Positions 45,143 through 56,213 of a DNA stretch of 64,000 bases are shown here, piece by piece (position 1 is the stretch's first letter; each line of letters opens with the position of its first letter). Origin of the DNA: Aspergillus flavus. Taxonomy: Eukaryota; Ascomycota; Eurotiomycetes; Eurotiales; Aspergillaceae. The stretch spans positions 2,046,001-2,110,000 of the forward strand of contig NC_092407.1 in NCBI RefSeq assembly GCF_009017415.1. Direction: 5' to 3'. The notes below the pieces were generated by a model. That model made no database searches. It was not told the DNA's origin and saw only the letters and a list, made by a program, of their open reading frames with translations. A program made the position numbers and the translations under genes.

Positions 45143-46345
45143 ATTCAGAGAAATTGGTATATGCAAAACTGCTGATGTTGTATTTAGCCCTTTTTGAGGC
45201 GGCCTAGAGAGCCCCTAGAAACCACAAGGATCCAACCTCTGGAGATAGTAAAGTCAATATGAGGCGCTTGGTTTATTGGCAGGTAAGTATGCGGCATGGA
45301 TGAAAGAGGCATATTATACTTGGGAAAAATGCCCCTTCCGTTTCCCGCCATGTTCCTGCCTCAATTCCAGGATATTAGGAAAGTAGAAGGAAAGAACATG
45401 ACCAATCAAGTGAATACTGCAGTATGTCAACAAAAGAAATGGCCGAGGGAAAAGTGAGTCAAAGTGTCCCCTGCGGCTTGGGCCATCCCTTGCAACTGGA
45501 AATTGTGTTTGCGACAACTTATCTATTGCAGTTTACTTAAAATCGCATATCATTCTACCTCACCTCTCGGATTCTGCACGACATTTAGAACGTGTGCATA
45601 ATTTAGTGATTCCGGCAACACATAATTGCACCTTTCGTGTCTGGAACGAAAGTCCAAATAAGACATTCATTTGAATGTTTAGAGCTCATGAAGGCATCTC
45701 TATGTTTTACAGTTTCGGCCATCCCGAGTCTAAAGTTCGTATCCCTTATCAGGACGCAACATATCGGCCTTGGGGTTCGCTGTTGAGGCCGAAAGCTGAA
45801 GTTTCAAGCCGCCTTATCACAAAGTTCTTCTCAATTCCGGAATCCAGAGCATCCCTTCATTTTGAGATAGTCTGGAACTATAGACATCGAGTCAATCCAT
45901 TGCCAGTCCATCACTCTAGGATGTCGGGTTCGACTTGGTGTAGCTAAGACACGGTGTTGGTTGGTCTTTTGCTTGCGCTGCTCCAATCCGGCAGAGGCAT
46001 GCTCTGTCTAATTAGTATATCATTGCTTTATCGGTCAATTAAATAATTGGCATAATTTGTGAGATTTCATATTCGATAGCTCTAATGGTTCTGGAAGAAT
46101 ATAAACAGTAGCGCATACAAGTACTAGGCCAGGCCTTGGCCCAAAGCGGTACTGTAATTACGCCGCCCGCGGAACGCCAAAAGACGCGTGATTCGCGTTG
46201 AGCTTCAGTTGCGAGACTGAGCAAAATAGCACCCTTCTTTTACAAATGACCGTGGACAACAACACATCTTACCTTTTTCGGGTTGGTATAAACCCCTCTA
46301 TTAAAACATCCTGATCTTCTTACCAGGAAGGAACAACTTCACAAC
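45143..46345. other. intergenic region with dispersed motif
   Basis: About 1.2 kb. The plus-strand frame 45675-45947 includes the short motif shared with 25.7 kb and has no domain. The right end holds the promoter of the polymerase delta subunit gene. Confidence 0.45.
45887..45920. repeat. dispersed short motif, copy 2
   Basis: Contains GAGTCAATCCATTGC followed by GTCCAT, as at 25687-25710. On the minus strand the two copies read similar peptides (VMD, one variable residue, QWIDS). Only about 30 bases are alike. Confidence 0.3.
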
Positions 46346-48270
46346 ATGGCGTCCGGCAGTGCAGAAAACCAATTTCTGCGCCCTCCAAGGTGTGCCCATC
46401 CTGCGCGCCCAGCTGTATTAATCAGTGACTGACATTCACTCTCCTCTTATTCGCAGCGACGAAGAATATGCACCTGTCTATCGCTCCTCCTCCAGCTATA
46501 ACCCTCTTCACACCTTTCAATTACCTTCTGGCCAGGAAAGGCACTATCAACAACAATATGGTGATATGTACTTCTTGCGACTTGCCAAGTTAAAACCGGC
46601 AGTGGAGGAAATTGCGGTAGAGACATGGGAAGGGTTCAGTGTAAGAATTGCCCGCTGGGTTCGCGATGGTATGGGGCGCATCTTGCGCACAATCGCACCA
46701 TTGGACCGAACAAGTAGGACAGTCTCCGGCGAATGTATGCTAACACATATGGATTGCTAAACAGATTGCTGGAGAGCATGCTCGTCGCGTGGAAAGAGTG
46801 CTCGATGTAAGACAAGGAGAGCTTTGCTGGGTTGCGGGCACAATCTACATGGACTTGCCATTGAAGCCCAATATTTTGGATGACCTGACGAAAGAGGCAA
46901 GTCGACAATGTTTACTCCCGTACACTTGTACCTGCTAATGCTAGAGCAGAACTTTACATTAGCCCCTCCCCCTCGCCCAACTTATCTTGATCCTGCCCAC
47001 CCCGAATTGACACAAATCATGCTGGAAGACGAGTCCGGTCGCCTGCGATTGACCGGGAACATGCTCAGATCTATCCAGTTGGCCACAGGAGCTATAGTTG
47101 CCGTGCTAGGGACTGAGAACTCGAATGGAGATTTTGAGGTTATCGATGTAAAGGTTCCTGACCTGCCCCGTCAACCCCGTCGGTGGGAGAGGGATGAAAA
47201 GCAGTCTTCTCAGAAAGGAACAGGCAAAAGCAAGATTGCTTTTGTCAGCGGTCTTGGGATTACGGGAACTTCGGGCGATACACTATCTCTGGAGCTCTTA
47301 ACAGACTATCTGCTTGGCTATACAGGTTCTCAATCACCAGCAAATGATGAGAGCGCACCCCCGGATGCTTCTGCAATCACGAGACTTGTGATTGCGGGAA
47401 ATTCTCTTGGTGCGAGTATGACTACTGACCCTAACGAAAATGCAGCTTCTTCAAAGAAGAAAAGTGGACCAAAGAAATATGGTTATGATGCATCTGCGTA
47501 CAATGCTTCTCCAATTACCCAATTCGATAACTTCCTCGCCGAGATTCTACCCAGTATACCCGTTACCCTTATGGCAGGCGCAAGCGACCCAGCCAATTTC
47601 TCACTGCCTCAACAAGGTATCCACCGAGCTATGTTTCCGCGATCTAGGGCATATTGCTCCGGACCTACATCTGCTGGAGAAACCCCAGAGCCAGGATGGT
47701 TCGATAGCGTCACGAATCCATGGGAAGGTGACATAGAGGGATGGCGTCTGTGGGGTTCGAGCGGCCAAAATGTCGACGATGTCCTTCGTTATCTAGATTT
47801 TGCGAATTCGAGTGGTACTGTTGGTGCTGATGGAGATGCCGAGGCCAGGGTCAAGATCATGGAGGCCATGTTGCGTTGGAGGTGTGGCGTTCCCACCGCA
47901 CCTGACACGATCTGTGAGTTCTCTCTCCCCGCGACAATTTCTTGAAAGGAATCAATACTGATTGGTCACAGGGTCCTATCCATTCCAAACGCACGATCCT
48001 TTCGTGATGGAGGCGTGTCCGCATATCTTCTTCGCTGGTAACCAGCCACAATTCAAGACCGCGGTAATAGAAGGGGACGCTCCCTTGAAGCTGAATGGAA
48101 CCGACACGGAAATGACCGGTACAAATGATAACATATCGGGCCCACGAGTCCGTCTGTTATCCATTCCTACGTTCAAGGAAACCGGCGAGCTGGTACTGGT
48201 TGATGCCGAGACACTGGAGGTAGAAGTTGTCAAATTCGGTACATACGCCGGGCAGCAGGAAAAGCAATGA
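46346..48270 (+). CDS. pol31: DNA polymerase delta small subunit (POLD2/Pol31/Cdc1)
   Basis: Replicative polymerase B-subunit that bridges the catalytic subunit to the PCNA-binding subunit; also shared with polymerase zeta. Five exons, 46346-46389, 46457-46640, 46765-46896, 46950-47913 and 47972-48270, give 540 residues. The OB fold lies in exons 2-4 (YGDMYFLRLAKLKP, GELCWVAGTIYMDLPLKPNIL). The inactive calcineurin-like phosphoesterase domain follows (IAFVSGLGITG, LVIAGNSLGAS, LMAGASDPANFSLPQQ, HIFFAGNQPQF). Intron 3 begins GCAAGT instead of GT. If that is not used, a GTCGAC donor three bases later in another phase with a different acceptor would add two residues. Confidence 0.93.
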
Positions 48271-48774
48271 TTTGTATGTGAAACTAGGTATCAATGGTTT
48301 ATGAGATACCCACAAGAGCATGACATAGCTATGATATAGACCGAACAAGTATTCACCTACAGAATGCGTGGACCCGTGATATTGATGCTGAGAATGACCG
48401 CTATCTCAGGCGTTTCAGACGGCATTTCCACTCCCAACCGAGCCCCATGCGGTTCTGGCCATGTTTTCATAAATTACCCAGAAAGGAATCCATTTTCAGG
48501 TCGAAAATCCTCTCCGATAGGGTACAGCAAAGAGAAGCGAACGAGAAAAACATCAGTGTATGTCAATTCTTCATGGAAATAGGAACGTGGCCCCAGATGC
48601 CAAGACTCGCACATCAAAAAAAGTCATTGAATAGAAATTAATTCTCGCGCTGGATCTGATCTTCCAAAACCTGCCCCACGAGTATACAATCTAGACCAAT
48701 TCTCCGGACCCCACAAATCTACTTTTATATAGGCATCATTGTATCTCGAGCATATAAACTAAACCCGGCTAAAA
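48271..48774. other. intergenic region
   Basis: About 500 bases between pol31 and the acetyltransferase gene, both on plus. It should hold the pol31 3' untranslated region and next promoter. Frames 48364-48641 overlap each other and are not supported. Confidence 0.5.
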
Positions 48775-49660
48775 ATGTTGTTAAATGCCAAAACTGGTAC
48801 GCCCGCTTCATCTCCCCGATCACTCACAATCACCAAATACATACACTAACAGATCAGTATAGCTATTTCAACACCTACGGTACTCCTGGTGCCTTACTCC
48901 AAATGGCACGTTCCCCGCTACCACGAATGGATGAAAGATGAGGTATGTTTCATCTTGCATCTCCTCCTATTCAATCTCCTCATACCCAAGGATAGAAAAA
49001 AACCAGCAAAACTAACACCAAGACCAGGAAATCCAAGAAGCAACAGCCTCAGAACCACTCTCTCTAGAAGAGGAATACGCCATGCAACAAAGCTGGCGCC
49101 AAGACCCAGACAAGCTAACCTTCATCGTGTGCCAGCCCTCCCCCACAGGAACGGGAGGCTCCCCACTCCGCGATGAAGATGACAGCTCCGAACGGATGAT
49201 CGGGGACGTGAATCTCTTCCTCCGCGTCGACGACGGCGAAGAAGGGAACTCCGAGCCCCAGATCATCGGCGAGATCGAGCTCATGATCGCCGAGAAGAGC
49301 AATCAGCGGAAAGGGTTCGGGAAGGCCACGCTGCTCTCTTTTCTTCGATACATTGCTGATCATGAAGTGGAGATTCTGGAGGAGTTTGTGAGAGGGGATC
49401 AGGTTGCTGCCAAGGCTCTAAGGGAAGCTGGCGTTAGTGGGGGGAGGTTCTCGTGTCTTAGTGTTAAGATTGGGCAGGGGAATGGGCGCAGTCTGGGCTT
49501 GTTTGAGGGCGCGGGGTTTCGGAAGGTGTCGGAGGAGGCGAACTATTTTGGGGAGTTTGAGCTCAGAAGGATGGATTTGAGTCGGGATACTGTGGATCAG
49601 GGTCTGAAGAGGGCGGGGGTTGAGGGATATGTTGAGTTGGAGTATCATCGGTGTCAGTAG
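48775..49660 (+). CDS. GNAT acetyltransferase, NAT9-like
   Basis: 244 residues from three exons, 48775-48796 (22 bases), 48863-48942 and 49028-49660. The family block is VLLVPYSKWHVPRYHEWMKDE, as in NAT9 proteins, followed by the GNAT fold. NQRKGFGKATLLSFLRYIA is the acetyl-CoA pyrophosphate loop (R/Q-x-x-G-x-G/A), and GRSLGLFEGAGFRKVSE is the GNAT C-terminal motif. An insert rich in Gly and Glu (residues about 65-95) is variable. NAT9 in flies stabilises microtubules; the substrate in fungi is unknown. The first exon codes only seven residues and was placed by the canonical MLLN start. Confidence 0.88.
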
Positions 49661-50106
49661 TAGTGATTACCACTACCTTATGATTGATTGATTGATTGAT
49701 ATTAAATCGTATCCCGTTTTTAGCGTCAACGGGGGGAAAGTGGATTTCCATGGCCCGATCCAATGAAACGAGCCATGACTCGCATTTGGTACCTGGAATA
49801 CTACACTACTTACTTCCTGGTAGAGTATGCAACGTGTCTAGGGTTTGGAATCCTCACATGGTGTCTGATCCCCGGCTAAATCTGAATCCTCCTGCGCCCA
49901 TCAGTAGGCACTGACGTGACCTGATAATAAAACTCCCAACTAATGGCCTTTTTATAGTGCCAGGAGCTTTGTCTTCTGCTCATGCCACTAAGCTGATCCT
50001 CCCCCCTCTCACTCATAAAGGATTCGTTTTGGCCCCCCCCCCTTTTTTTCCAAACATCCCGGTCTTCTAAGAATCCCATTCATTCAACCTAGAGTCCTCC
50101 CAAACA
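49661..50106. other. intergenic region with simple repeats
   Basis: Holds five TGAT units at 49681-49700 and a run of ten C followed by seven T at 50033-50049. These are simple-sequence tracts. TTTTTATAG at 49944-49952 may be the TATA element of the next gene. Confidence 0.45.
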
Positions 50107-50601
50107 ATGGGATACCTAACACGATGGCGCTCCAGACGCAAAGCACCCATTGTAACTGAAAATTACCAGGCTCCAGACCCGGACGAAACCAACCAGGCAG
50201 CACAGCCAGAGACTACCATCTCCAGTCCTCCGGCCGTCCACGCAACGTGGTTTAATGTACACGACCGTTCGGATTTCCGGAACATCAGCATCAGCTTACC
50301 GGCGTCCATTGATAAGATCACAATTGCCATCGGCAATCATGTCAGAGATGCGGCGTACAGCATTGTCAGCATGAGCGCAAGCGCATACTCGATCACGGTT
50401 GTTTGTTCGACCGAGAAGTCACGGGCCGAGGTCGCTGAGTTGGTGCAGAGGATGAAGGAGGAACTGGGCCAGAATGCGATAATCCCACCGGAGGAACTGG
50501 TCTTGCTGAGAGAATGGGAGGAGAAATGGGGCGTGGTGGGAGAATTGTCTACTGTGGAGGATGGTCTGGATACGGATGTTGAACATGATCGTCGAGGTTA
50601 G
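50107..50601 (+). CDS. unrecognised 164-residue protein
   Basis: An ATG-started frame with coding-like composition. The N-terminus is basic (MGYLTRWRSRRK), then a Pro/Glu/Thr-rich linker, then an ordered-looking part with TWFNVHDRSDFRNISISLP, and a helical C-terminal part (AEVAELVQRMKEELG). Family not recognised. An alternative two-exon model splices GTTAGT at 50597 to TGCTAG at 50669 and ends at 50704, replacing the last residue or two with VLSTSQSSTPL. Either way the bulk is unchanged. Confidence 0.6.
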   Translation: MGYLTRWRSRRKAPIVTENYQAPDPDETNQAAQPETTISSPPAVHATWFNVHDRSDFRNISISLPASIDKITIAIGNHVRDAAYSIVSMSASAYSITVVCSTEKSRAEVAELVQRMKEELGQNAIIPPEELVLLREWEEKWGVVGELSTVEDGLDTDVEHDRRG

Positions 50602-51051
50602 TAGATTGTGTTCCTCTCGGGCCTTCTCCTATGTTGCTCTTATATTGACTGATGGATGTGAACTGCTAGTGTTGAGTACTTCACAAAGTTCGACACCGTT
50701 ATAAGGTGCAATTTGGGAGATGGTGCCGAGATTGAAGAATATGCTTTGACTGATGTATACCCTGATATGATTGTTTGTTTAGTAAGATGCGCATACCGTT
50801 TGTCGTTTATCTCTTTCTTTTACAGCACTTGTTCTTGTTTGTATTTATTTATCAGTTCAAGCGAGGACTGCCATTCAATACGAAGGGAAGTAACCAATAT
50901 TCACATTCGAAGAGTAATAAGACTATGAACAGAATGCATAATCACCGCTAATAGATTGCCAGGTAGTATAGAAGAAAGCCTCCTATGTAGTTACCCACAA
51001 GGCATTCCCACTCACGAAACTACCCACTGACATCAGATTCAAACCTCCAGT
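50602..51051. other. convergent intergenic region
   Basis: Between the 164-residue gene and the AA9 gene, both ending here. AT-rich from 50790 to 50950. No gene. Confidence 0.5.
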
Positions 51052-51857
51052 TTAAGCGCTGAAAACCTCAGGGCCAGGGATGGGGTAGCCGCCGCTGAGG
51101 TCACTGTAGATGTCGAACAGAATACCAGCGTCAGTGTCCTTGTAAAGGGCCTCGCCGGCGGTACCTGCCGGCGTGGCGTCTCCGCCGCCAGTGACCTTGA
51201 TATTGATGCACTGGGGGTAGTTCTGAGCACCATCCTTCTGACCGGCAGAGTGAAGGCCGATGATCTCGTGGCGGAGAACATAGTTGCCCTCTTGGATGGA
51301 TGTCGGGATGGTCACAGTGTAGCTGTTGTTGTTGCTGATCAAGTCATCGGTAGCCCACTGACCCGGGGGGGTGGTGCCGTCAATCAGGCCCTTGGCCTCG
51401 ATCTTGAAGAACTCTAAAGTTGTCTTGTCCACCGCGGAGCACTCGCCGCCGCAGGGTGCGAGGTAATTGAGGACAGGGCCGTGGTGACTTTCAGGCCACT
51501 CAGTCCACTGCAGTTCAATTTTGCCACCAGCAGCAACTTCAGCAGTCAAAGCACCTGGCGCTCCGTCCTTGTGACAGATGATATCGGGGGACTGGTATCC
51601 AGTGCCGTCCACGAATCCAAGGTCGGTGGCAGAGGTGGTCCAGCCAATGGTATCTGGGGCATTGTCCGAGTAGGCGTACTTGTCAACAAGGTATCCACCA
51701 TAGCTATGGTGGGTGTTAGCCTTTATAATGACTTTTTTGCGAATTTAGAATCATACTATTGACCATCAATGACGACTCCAGACACATAACCGTGGCCGGC
51801 GACGAGAGAGGCAGAGGCCAGGAGGCCAGTAAGCGACACGATCTTGGACATAGCCAT
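51052..51857 (-). CDS. AA9 lytic polysaccharide monooxygenase
   Basis: Secreted copper enzyme that oxidatively cleaves cellulose or related glucans. Two exons, 51857-51757 and 51703-51052, give 250 residues. A signal peptide (residues 1-21, [21 protein letters not shown]) is followed by His22 in HGYVSG, which becomes the N-terminal copper-binding histidine. The second copper histidine is in SHHGPV (residues 107-108), and the axial tyrosine in [11 protein letters not shown]. Cys77 and the PQC cysteine form the conserved pair. There is no cellulose-binding module. The intron is 53 bases and splits a Tyr codon. It is the only obvious plant-wall gene in the window. Confidence 0.94.
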
Positions 51858-53629
51858 TGTGGTGGTATAATTGAATGGGACTAAAGGATATCAAATCCGT
51901 GGCCAGTGACTGAAAGACCTGCTCGATCAAAGGCGGGAAGAAGGAATGGAAGGGAATGTGTCTGAAGACGAAACGGATAGGCAGTTCCTGACATTTCACT
52001 GCCTTTTTATAATGCCCTCCAAGCACACTAGGTCCAGCCAAACTCCTATTTCCATGTACCTAGTCGGGAGGGGGATGCTCCACCCTTGTGACTATGGGCT
52101 ACCTGCGACACCCGGACCAGTGGATGATATTATCCGGAATTAGTTCGGTGGCAGGTAGATGTGCTTCGGTCTTCACATATGCCCCATACAGAGACCAATA
52201 CAATATGGTGGCGCCACTGCTCATTAAACTGAGCGTCAGCCATCCTGCACCTTTCGCCGCTGCATAATTCGACGCTCAAGCATCTTCCGGCGGACTATGC
52301 TGGATACCGGACGCATTGCCGTGATAGTACATCTCCCAATTCTGCCAAAATGGAACAAGGTCATCTATGAAGATCCACAAATGAACTTCAAGCACTACTG
52401 AGGAGGTGACGGCCCTGCCATGTGACCCTAACTATGTTGTGTTTCCACCCAATGGCTTGCCTCAAGGCTGTATACCTGCTGGGCAGCTAATGCCGGAGTC
52501 GATCGACCCTCGGGTTGACGGACCGATGGCTAATATGCCGTGAATTCAGGTACGCGAGACGCTCAGGGCCACCATCATCCAGGAAAGGTATCATGGTATT
52601 GACCGAGTCTTCAGCCCAGCAAGATGAGAGGAGTCTCCGTGATCCATATAGCATAAAGATCATCTACAAGAAACTTGCCGTGACTTGAATGGAAATGATT
52701 AGCGCTCAGAGATCAGCTCTAATTCCTGATTCGAGGATACTTCTGCACCATGTTTCTGCATCCAAATTGCCGGCATGGCAGTTGATCTTGGCATATAACC
52801 AGTCTGACAGACCTGGCACATGATGGATCCTAATGGAATTTCTCTGGCATTTGGGATTGGATCAAGAAAGGGTGTGCATTTAAGGGCGGATGACGATCAT
52901 TGAAGTCTGTGACAGGACGAGTTGGAGGAAAGCCGAAAAGTGTTTCACTAAAGGCCCGCCAAGGACCCTAAACTACAATATAGCCGGTCTTCCGTATGCA
53001 TGGGTCATACTATGTCAACGTCCAATTTATCCACACTTGGTTATGTGGTAATTTCCAGAGAGGATCGTCGTCGATAGTTTATGCTGATTTCGAATATATA
53101 AATCCCAAGAGAAACTAAATTCCGGAGCGCTGCATATCTCAAAACTAGCGAGGGTCGAGACATCGAGCAGTTTCAGAAAGCCTTACAAATATCAAGTCCG
53201 CAGCGCATCTACATTCTACCCAAAGAATCTCCATGGTGATATGACCACAGCCATCGTGGCCAGGAGCGCAATCAATGTAGCGAAGACCTTAGTAACATTG
53301 AAGGTTGAACAAGGTGCACGGCATTTCAACTGTTTTTCTCTTCATTAGATAGTAGAACCAGGGAGCTCCGACCAAGCATCCTCTGGAAGTTGATTTAGAT
53401 ATGTAGGTCGTCTGGCCGGTGACAAGTGCCGTTCCTGACTTATGATCACAGCATCCGACAGACGCAGGGACTTCAGTCCTCCCGTATATCAAACAGGTCA
53501 AATCGATTCATCCCAGTGCCGGCCCACACAAGCATCCATGCCAATGCCAAATCCCATTCGACAGTCGACTTATGCTTCGGCAACCGTCCTCCGAGCCCAC
53601 CTCTCCCTACTTCAAATCATTGAAGGTAT
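51858..53629. other. gene-poor stretch of about 1.8 kb
   Basis: The left end is the AA9 promoter; the remainder lacks any frame longer than 70 codons. On the minus strand near 53289-53501 a Cys-containing frame (VGCCDHKSGTAL, GCLVGAPWFYYL) and, 3' of it, a hydrophobic run (VFATLIALLATMAVVI at about 53225-53280) look gene-like but have no start and do not join in frame. They may be remnants of a small secreted or membrane protein. Confidence 0.4.
52002..52011 (-). promoter_or_regulatory. TATA box of the AA9 gene
   Basis: On the minus strand this reads TATAAAAAGG, a good match to the TATA consensus, 145 bases before the AA9 start codon at 51857. The spacing fits an inducible secreted-enzyme promoter. 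Confidence 0.45.
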
Positions 53630-54179
53630 TTACAGAGCCTTCTTCTTCTCGCCCTTGGAGACATCAACGACCTTGAGGGCTATTGTAGTAAAATCGTCAG
53701 CATAAGTTCTGCGTAGTTGTGGCCGCGTAGTCATGTCTCATATCATGTCCCAGAGCCTCCACCTAAGCCATGCAAACCGGCGGAGCGAGCAAGATTGAAA
53801 TCCGAATAGCGACCGAGTGTTTTCAAATGGGCCTGGAAGGCAACGCACCTGGGGGCAAGCTCTGCTTGAGCTTGTCGGCCTTGTCGGAGTCCTTCAGGGC
53901 AAGGGTGTAGACGAAGCGCTGGCAGCGGACCTTGAACTTGACCTGCTGGGTCTTGCGGTTGCGCTTGATGCGGGCAGCTAATCGCAAACATCATCCGTTA
54001 GCACCATCGATCCAAGCACAACACTCATAACCTATCCATCACCGGCCGGAGCTCATCGGCGAGCCTCAAGCCCAACCCAAAACAACCGAGCGGTTAACGA
54101 CCGTGGAGAACGTACAGGAGGCATCCTTGCGGCGGCAGATCTCAATGAACTGCTTGATGTCGGAGATTTCACGAGGCAT
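53630..54179 (-). CDS. rpl38: large-subunit ribosomal protein eL38
   Basis: 80 residues, the exact family length, from three exons, 54179-54116, 53977-53849 and 53679-53630. The sequence begins [20 protein letters not shown] and ends [13 protein letters not shown], both characteristic. Introns of 138 and 169 bases are two to three times longer than elsewhere in the window, which is common for fungal ribosomal protein genes. I looked for box C/D snoRNA signals in both and saw no proper C-D pair. Confidence 0.95.
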
Positions 54180-54568
54180 GGTGGGCGGTGATTGGGGACG
54201 TAAGTCGGGATGGTCGAGCAAAAAGTCGGGACGAGTGAAGGACAATCGCGATCTCGAAGTCTCGACTTGCGGGCGTCCGGACGGTGAGGCGCTAACGTTG
54301 TGTGGGAATCGTTAGGGTTTCCGCCCCAGAAGCCCTGGTTTACGTGCGCCACCGCTCTGTGGCGTGTCACATCCTATATTGGGTTAATCCACTAGAGTGG
54401 CGGTGCAAGCTAGGCGGCAACTATACTGTATGCAGACAGGTAGTATAAGTACCTGGTACTGAAGCATCACGTCACGAGCTTGATCAATCTGACATCTGTC
54501 ATTTTCTCATCTACACAAATCACTATTTTTATTGTGTTCGCATACTCAGACATAAGATCCAAGTCAAA
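54180..54568. promoter_or_regulatory. shared divergent promoter region, rpl38 / Ish1-like
   Basis: 389 bases between opposed start codons. It contains AACCCTAA-like sequence (the plus strand reads GTTAGGGTTTC at 54312-54322), a telomere-repeat-like element often found upstream of ribosomal protein genes in eukaryotes. Function here is inference. Confidence 0.4.
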
Positions 54569-55095
54569 ATGCCGACTGCGCTAGATCGAGCGATGCACTC
54601 AAAGGTTCGTACAGTAGATACCCCAGGTGATGTTTCAAAAACAGCTGACAAGCATCTAGAATCTTTTTCTAGGTATACATCGGTAGTGGCAAAGCAATAA
54701 AAGAACAATCGTTAACGTCGACTCATTCAGGGTTTGCTGGCATGGTCACCGCTGCAGCGGCCTGGGCCATATGGGGTAGCGACATTTTCCCTGCAGAATC
54801 AGACCCAACCGGAGGTAAGCATCAGATATAATTGATGAAGCTTCATAGGCTGACTTTGTGAAAAGATCCTGAAACTTGGACTGTTGAAGAGATGAAAAGG
54901 TGGCTCAGTAACGTATGTGCTTTCTTCACCTTGTGAAAATCGAAATCTATCACAATTCGACCTCGTGTGTGTAATGTAAATTGACTCCGACGGCAATCTT
55001 AGAGGGGACTTATGCCGAACAATGAAGCCACACGTGAAGAGCTGCTGGAGCGAGTCAAAGCAAACCTCCGTATACCGCCGAGGTCCAGAGCATGA
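54569..55095 (+). CDS. small protein with Ish1/HeH-like domain, 105 residues
   Basis: Four exons, 54569-54604, 54673-54814, 54866-54912 and 55003-55095. The middle has a hydrophobic stretch GFAGMVTAAAAWAIWGSDIF that could span a membrane. The C-terminal half (TWTVEEMKRWLSNRGL, then NNEATREELLERVKANL) matches the Ish1/HeH helix-loop-helix pattern: W-T-x-x-E-x-K-x-W-L, Gly, then A-T-R-E-E-L-L. Ish1 domains in fission yeast occur in nuclear-envelope and stress proteins. A membrane-anchored small DNA- or protein-binding factor is an inference. All four joins keep frame. Confidence 0.75.
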
Positions 55096-55324
55096 TTATC
55101 CTGTCGTGATTTGTGCATTCCAGAGTTCACGTTCCATCCGTGCACATCAACAGGTGCTTTCAGTGTTTCTCTTGAGTTTTTGTTCGTGTTGCGCATTGAA
55201 GTATTTTGTCGCTTTTGTACTCATACCCCATCTATAATACCCCCCCATTGTATCCCTGATAGGTCTGGTGATTGATGCACAGCCCCTAAAGATGTACTCC
55301 TCCTTGTGAATGGGAATTGTTCTT

Positions 55325-55880
55325 TCAAACAACCAGCCGAAATGTCTGAGATTCAATAAGCCATTCTCGTTTGCGTTTGCCCTTGGGGCCATCGGCGGAA
55401 GGGTTCGGCACTAGCACGAAAGTTTCGCTGAACCCGCGCTGCGGAAGATCGCGAGATTCTCCAAATCGCACGTAACCACTGACCAGCACCAGAATCGATT
55501 TGTCTCTGAGAGTAGTTTCATTCGGAGCTTTGAGCCCAGTTGCTGTAGGCGTGGGATACGCTGGGTTGATGATTTGGCAATCAAACGACTGCACCTCGTA
55601 ATGAGCCGGCGGCATCTGATTGACAAAGATTTCCTGAACCGCTTTGCCATCGGCGACAACATTACCGTTGAATAGAATCATTGAGATCGTTTGGTTGTAA
55701 AAAGATGATATCGTACCGCGGTTGGACTGCAAGGCGGGGTAGAATGACTGGACAAATTCCGTGGCCGCTAGTGGTAGAACTTAGATTAATGGACTGGGGC
55801 AGAAAGAAAGCAGTACGATGCAGGGGATGTATACCATCCGTAGACACTTTAGTGAGCGCATCTTCAGTTGTGGGGGCCAT
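55325..55880 (-). CDS. NTF2-fold protein (p15/NXT or Mtr2-like mRNA export partner)
   Basis: 162 residues from two exons, 55880-55835 and 55767-55325. It begins EDALTKVSTDAATEFVQSFY, the first NTF2 helix, with YPALQ and the strand SMILFNGN. The later strands SILVLVSGYVRF and FSETFVLVPNP match the NTF2 fold, and IESQTFRLVV ends it. The insert before SILVLV is Pro/Thr-rich, as in Mtr2. Such proteins pair with Mex67/TAP to export mRNA, or, for true NTF2, import Ran. The insert favours the export partner, but this is not certain. Confidence 0.8.
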
Positions 55881-56213
55881 CGCGAAAGAATCAAGTAGTG
55901 GGTGTTGTAACTGTTGACACCTGCGCAATCCAGGTCGATAGGAGAATAGACAGTCTACAAGAGAATAGGTAGACAAATTAGCATATGGACTAAATGGGTA
56001 TATCGAGAAGGATCAGAGTAGAGTCGGAGTCGGACCTCTATAGTGAAGTAGAGATAGGTGGTGGAGAAGAGAAAGAGAAGAGGCACAAGCGGCAGAAAAA
56101 AAGGTACGGGAGCTTAGGCCACCCGGAGATTAGCCTCTCCAACTCCGATAAATCACCCATCAAAAGCAGTCTAGAATTTGGAGTCCTCCTCCTCACTCCG
56201 CATCCAGTTCGCA
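55881..56213. promoter_or_regulatory. shared divergent promoter region, NTF2-fold / MetRS
   Basis: 333 bases between opposed start codons, purine-rich on the plus strand around 56030-56105 (GA/GAAA tracts). Both promoters must be here. Confidence 0.5.

Noticed and set aside
53680..54115. snoRNAs inside the long rpl38 introns
   Set aside because: ATGATG-like words occur, but no matching D box with terminal stem was found.
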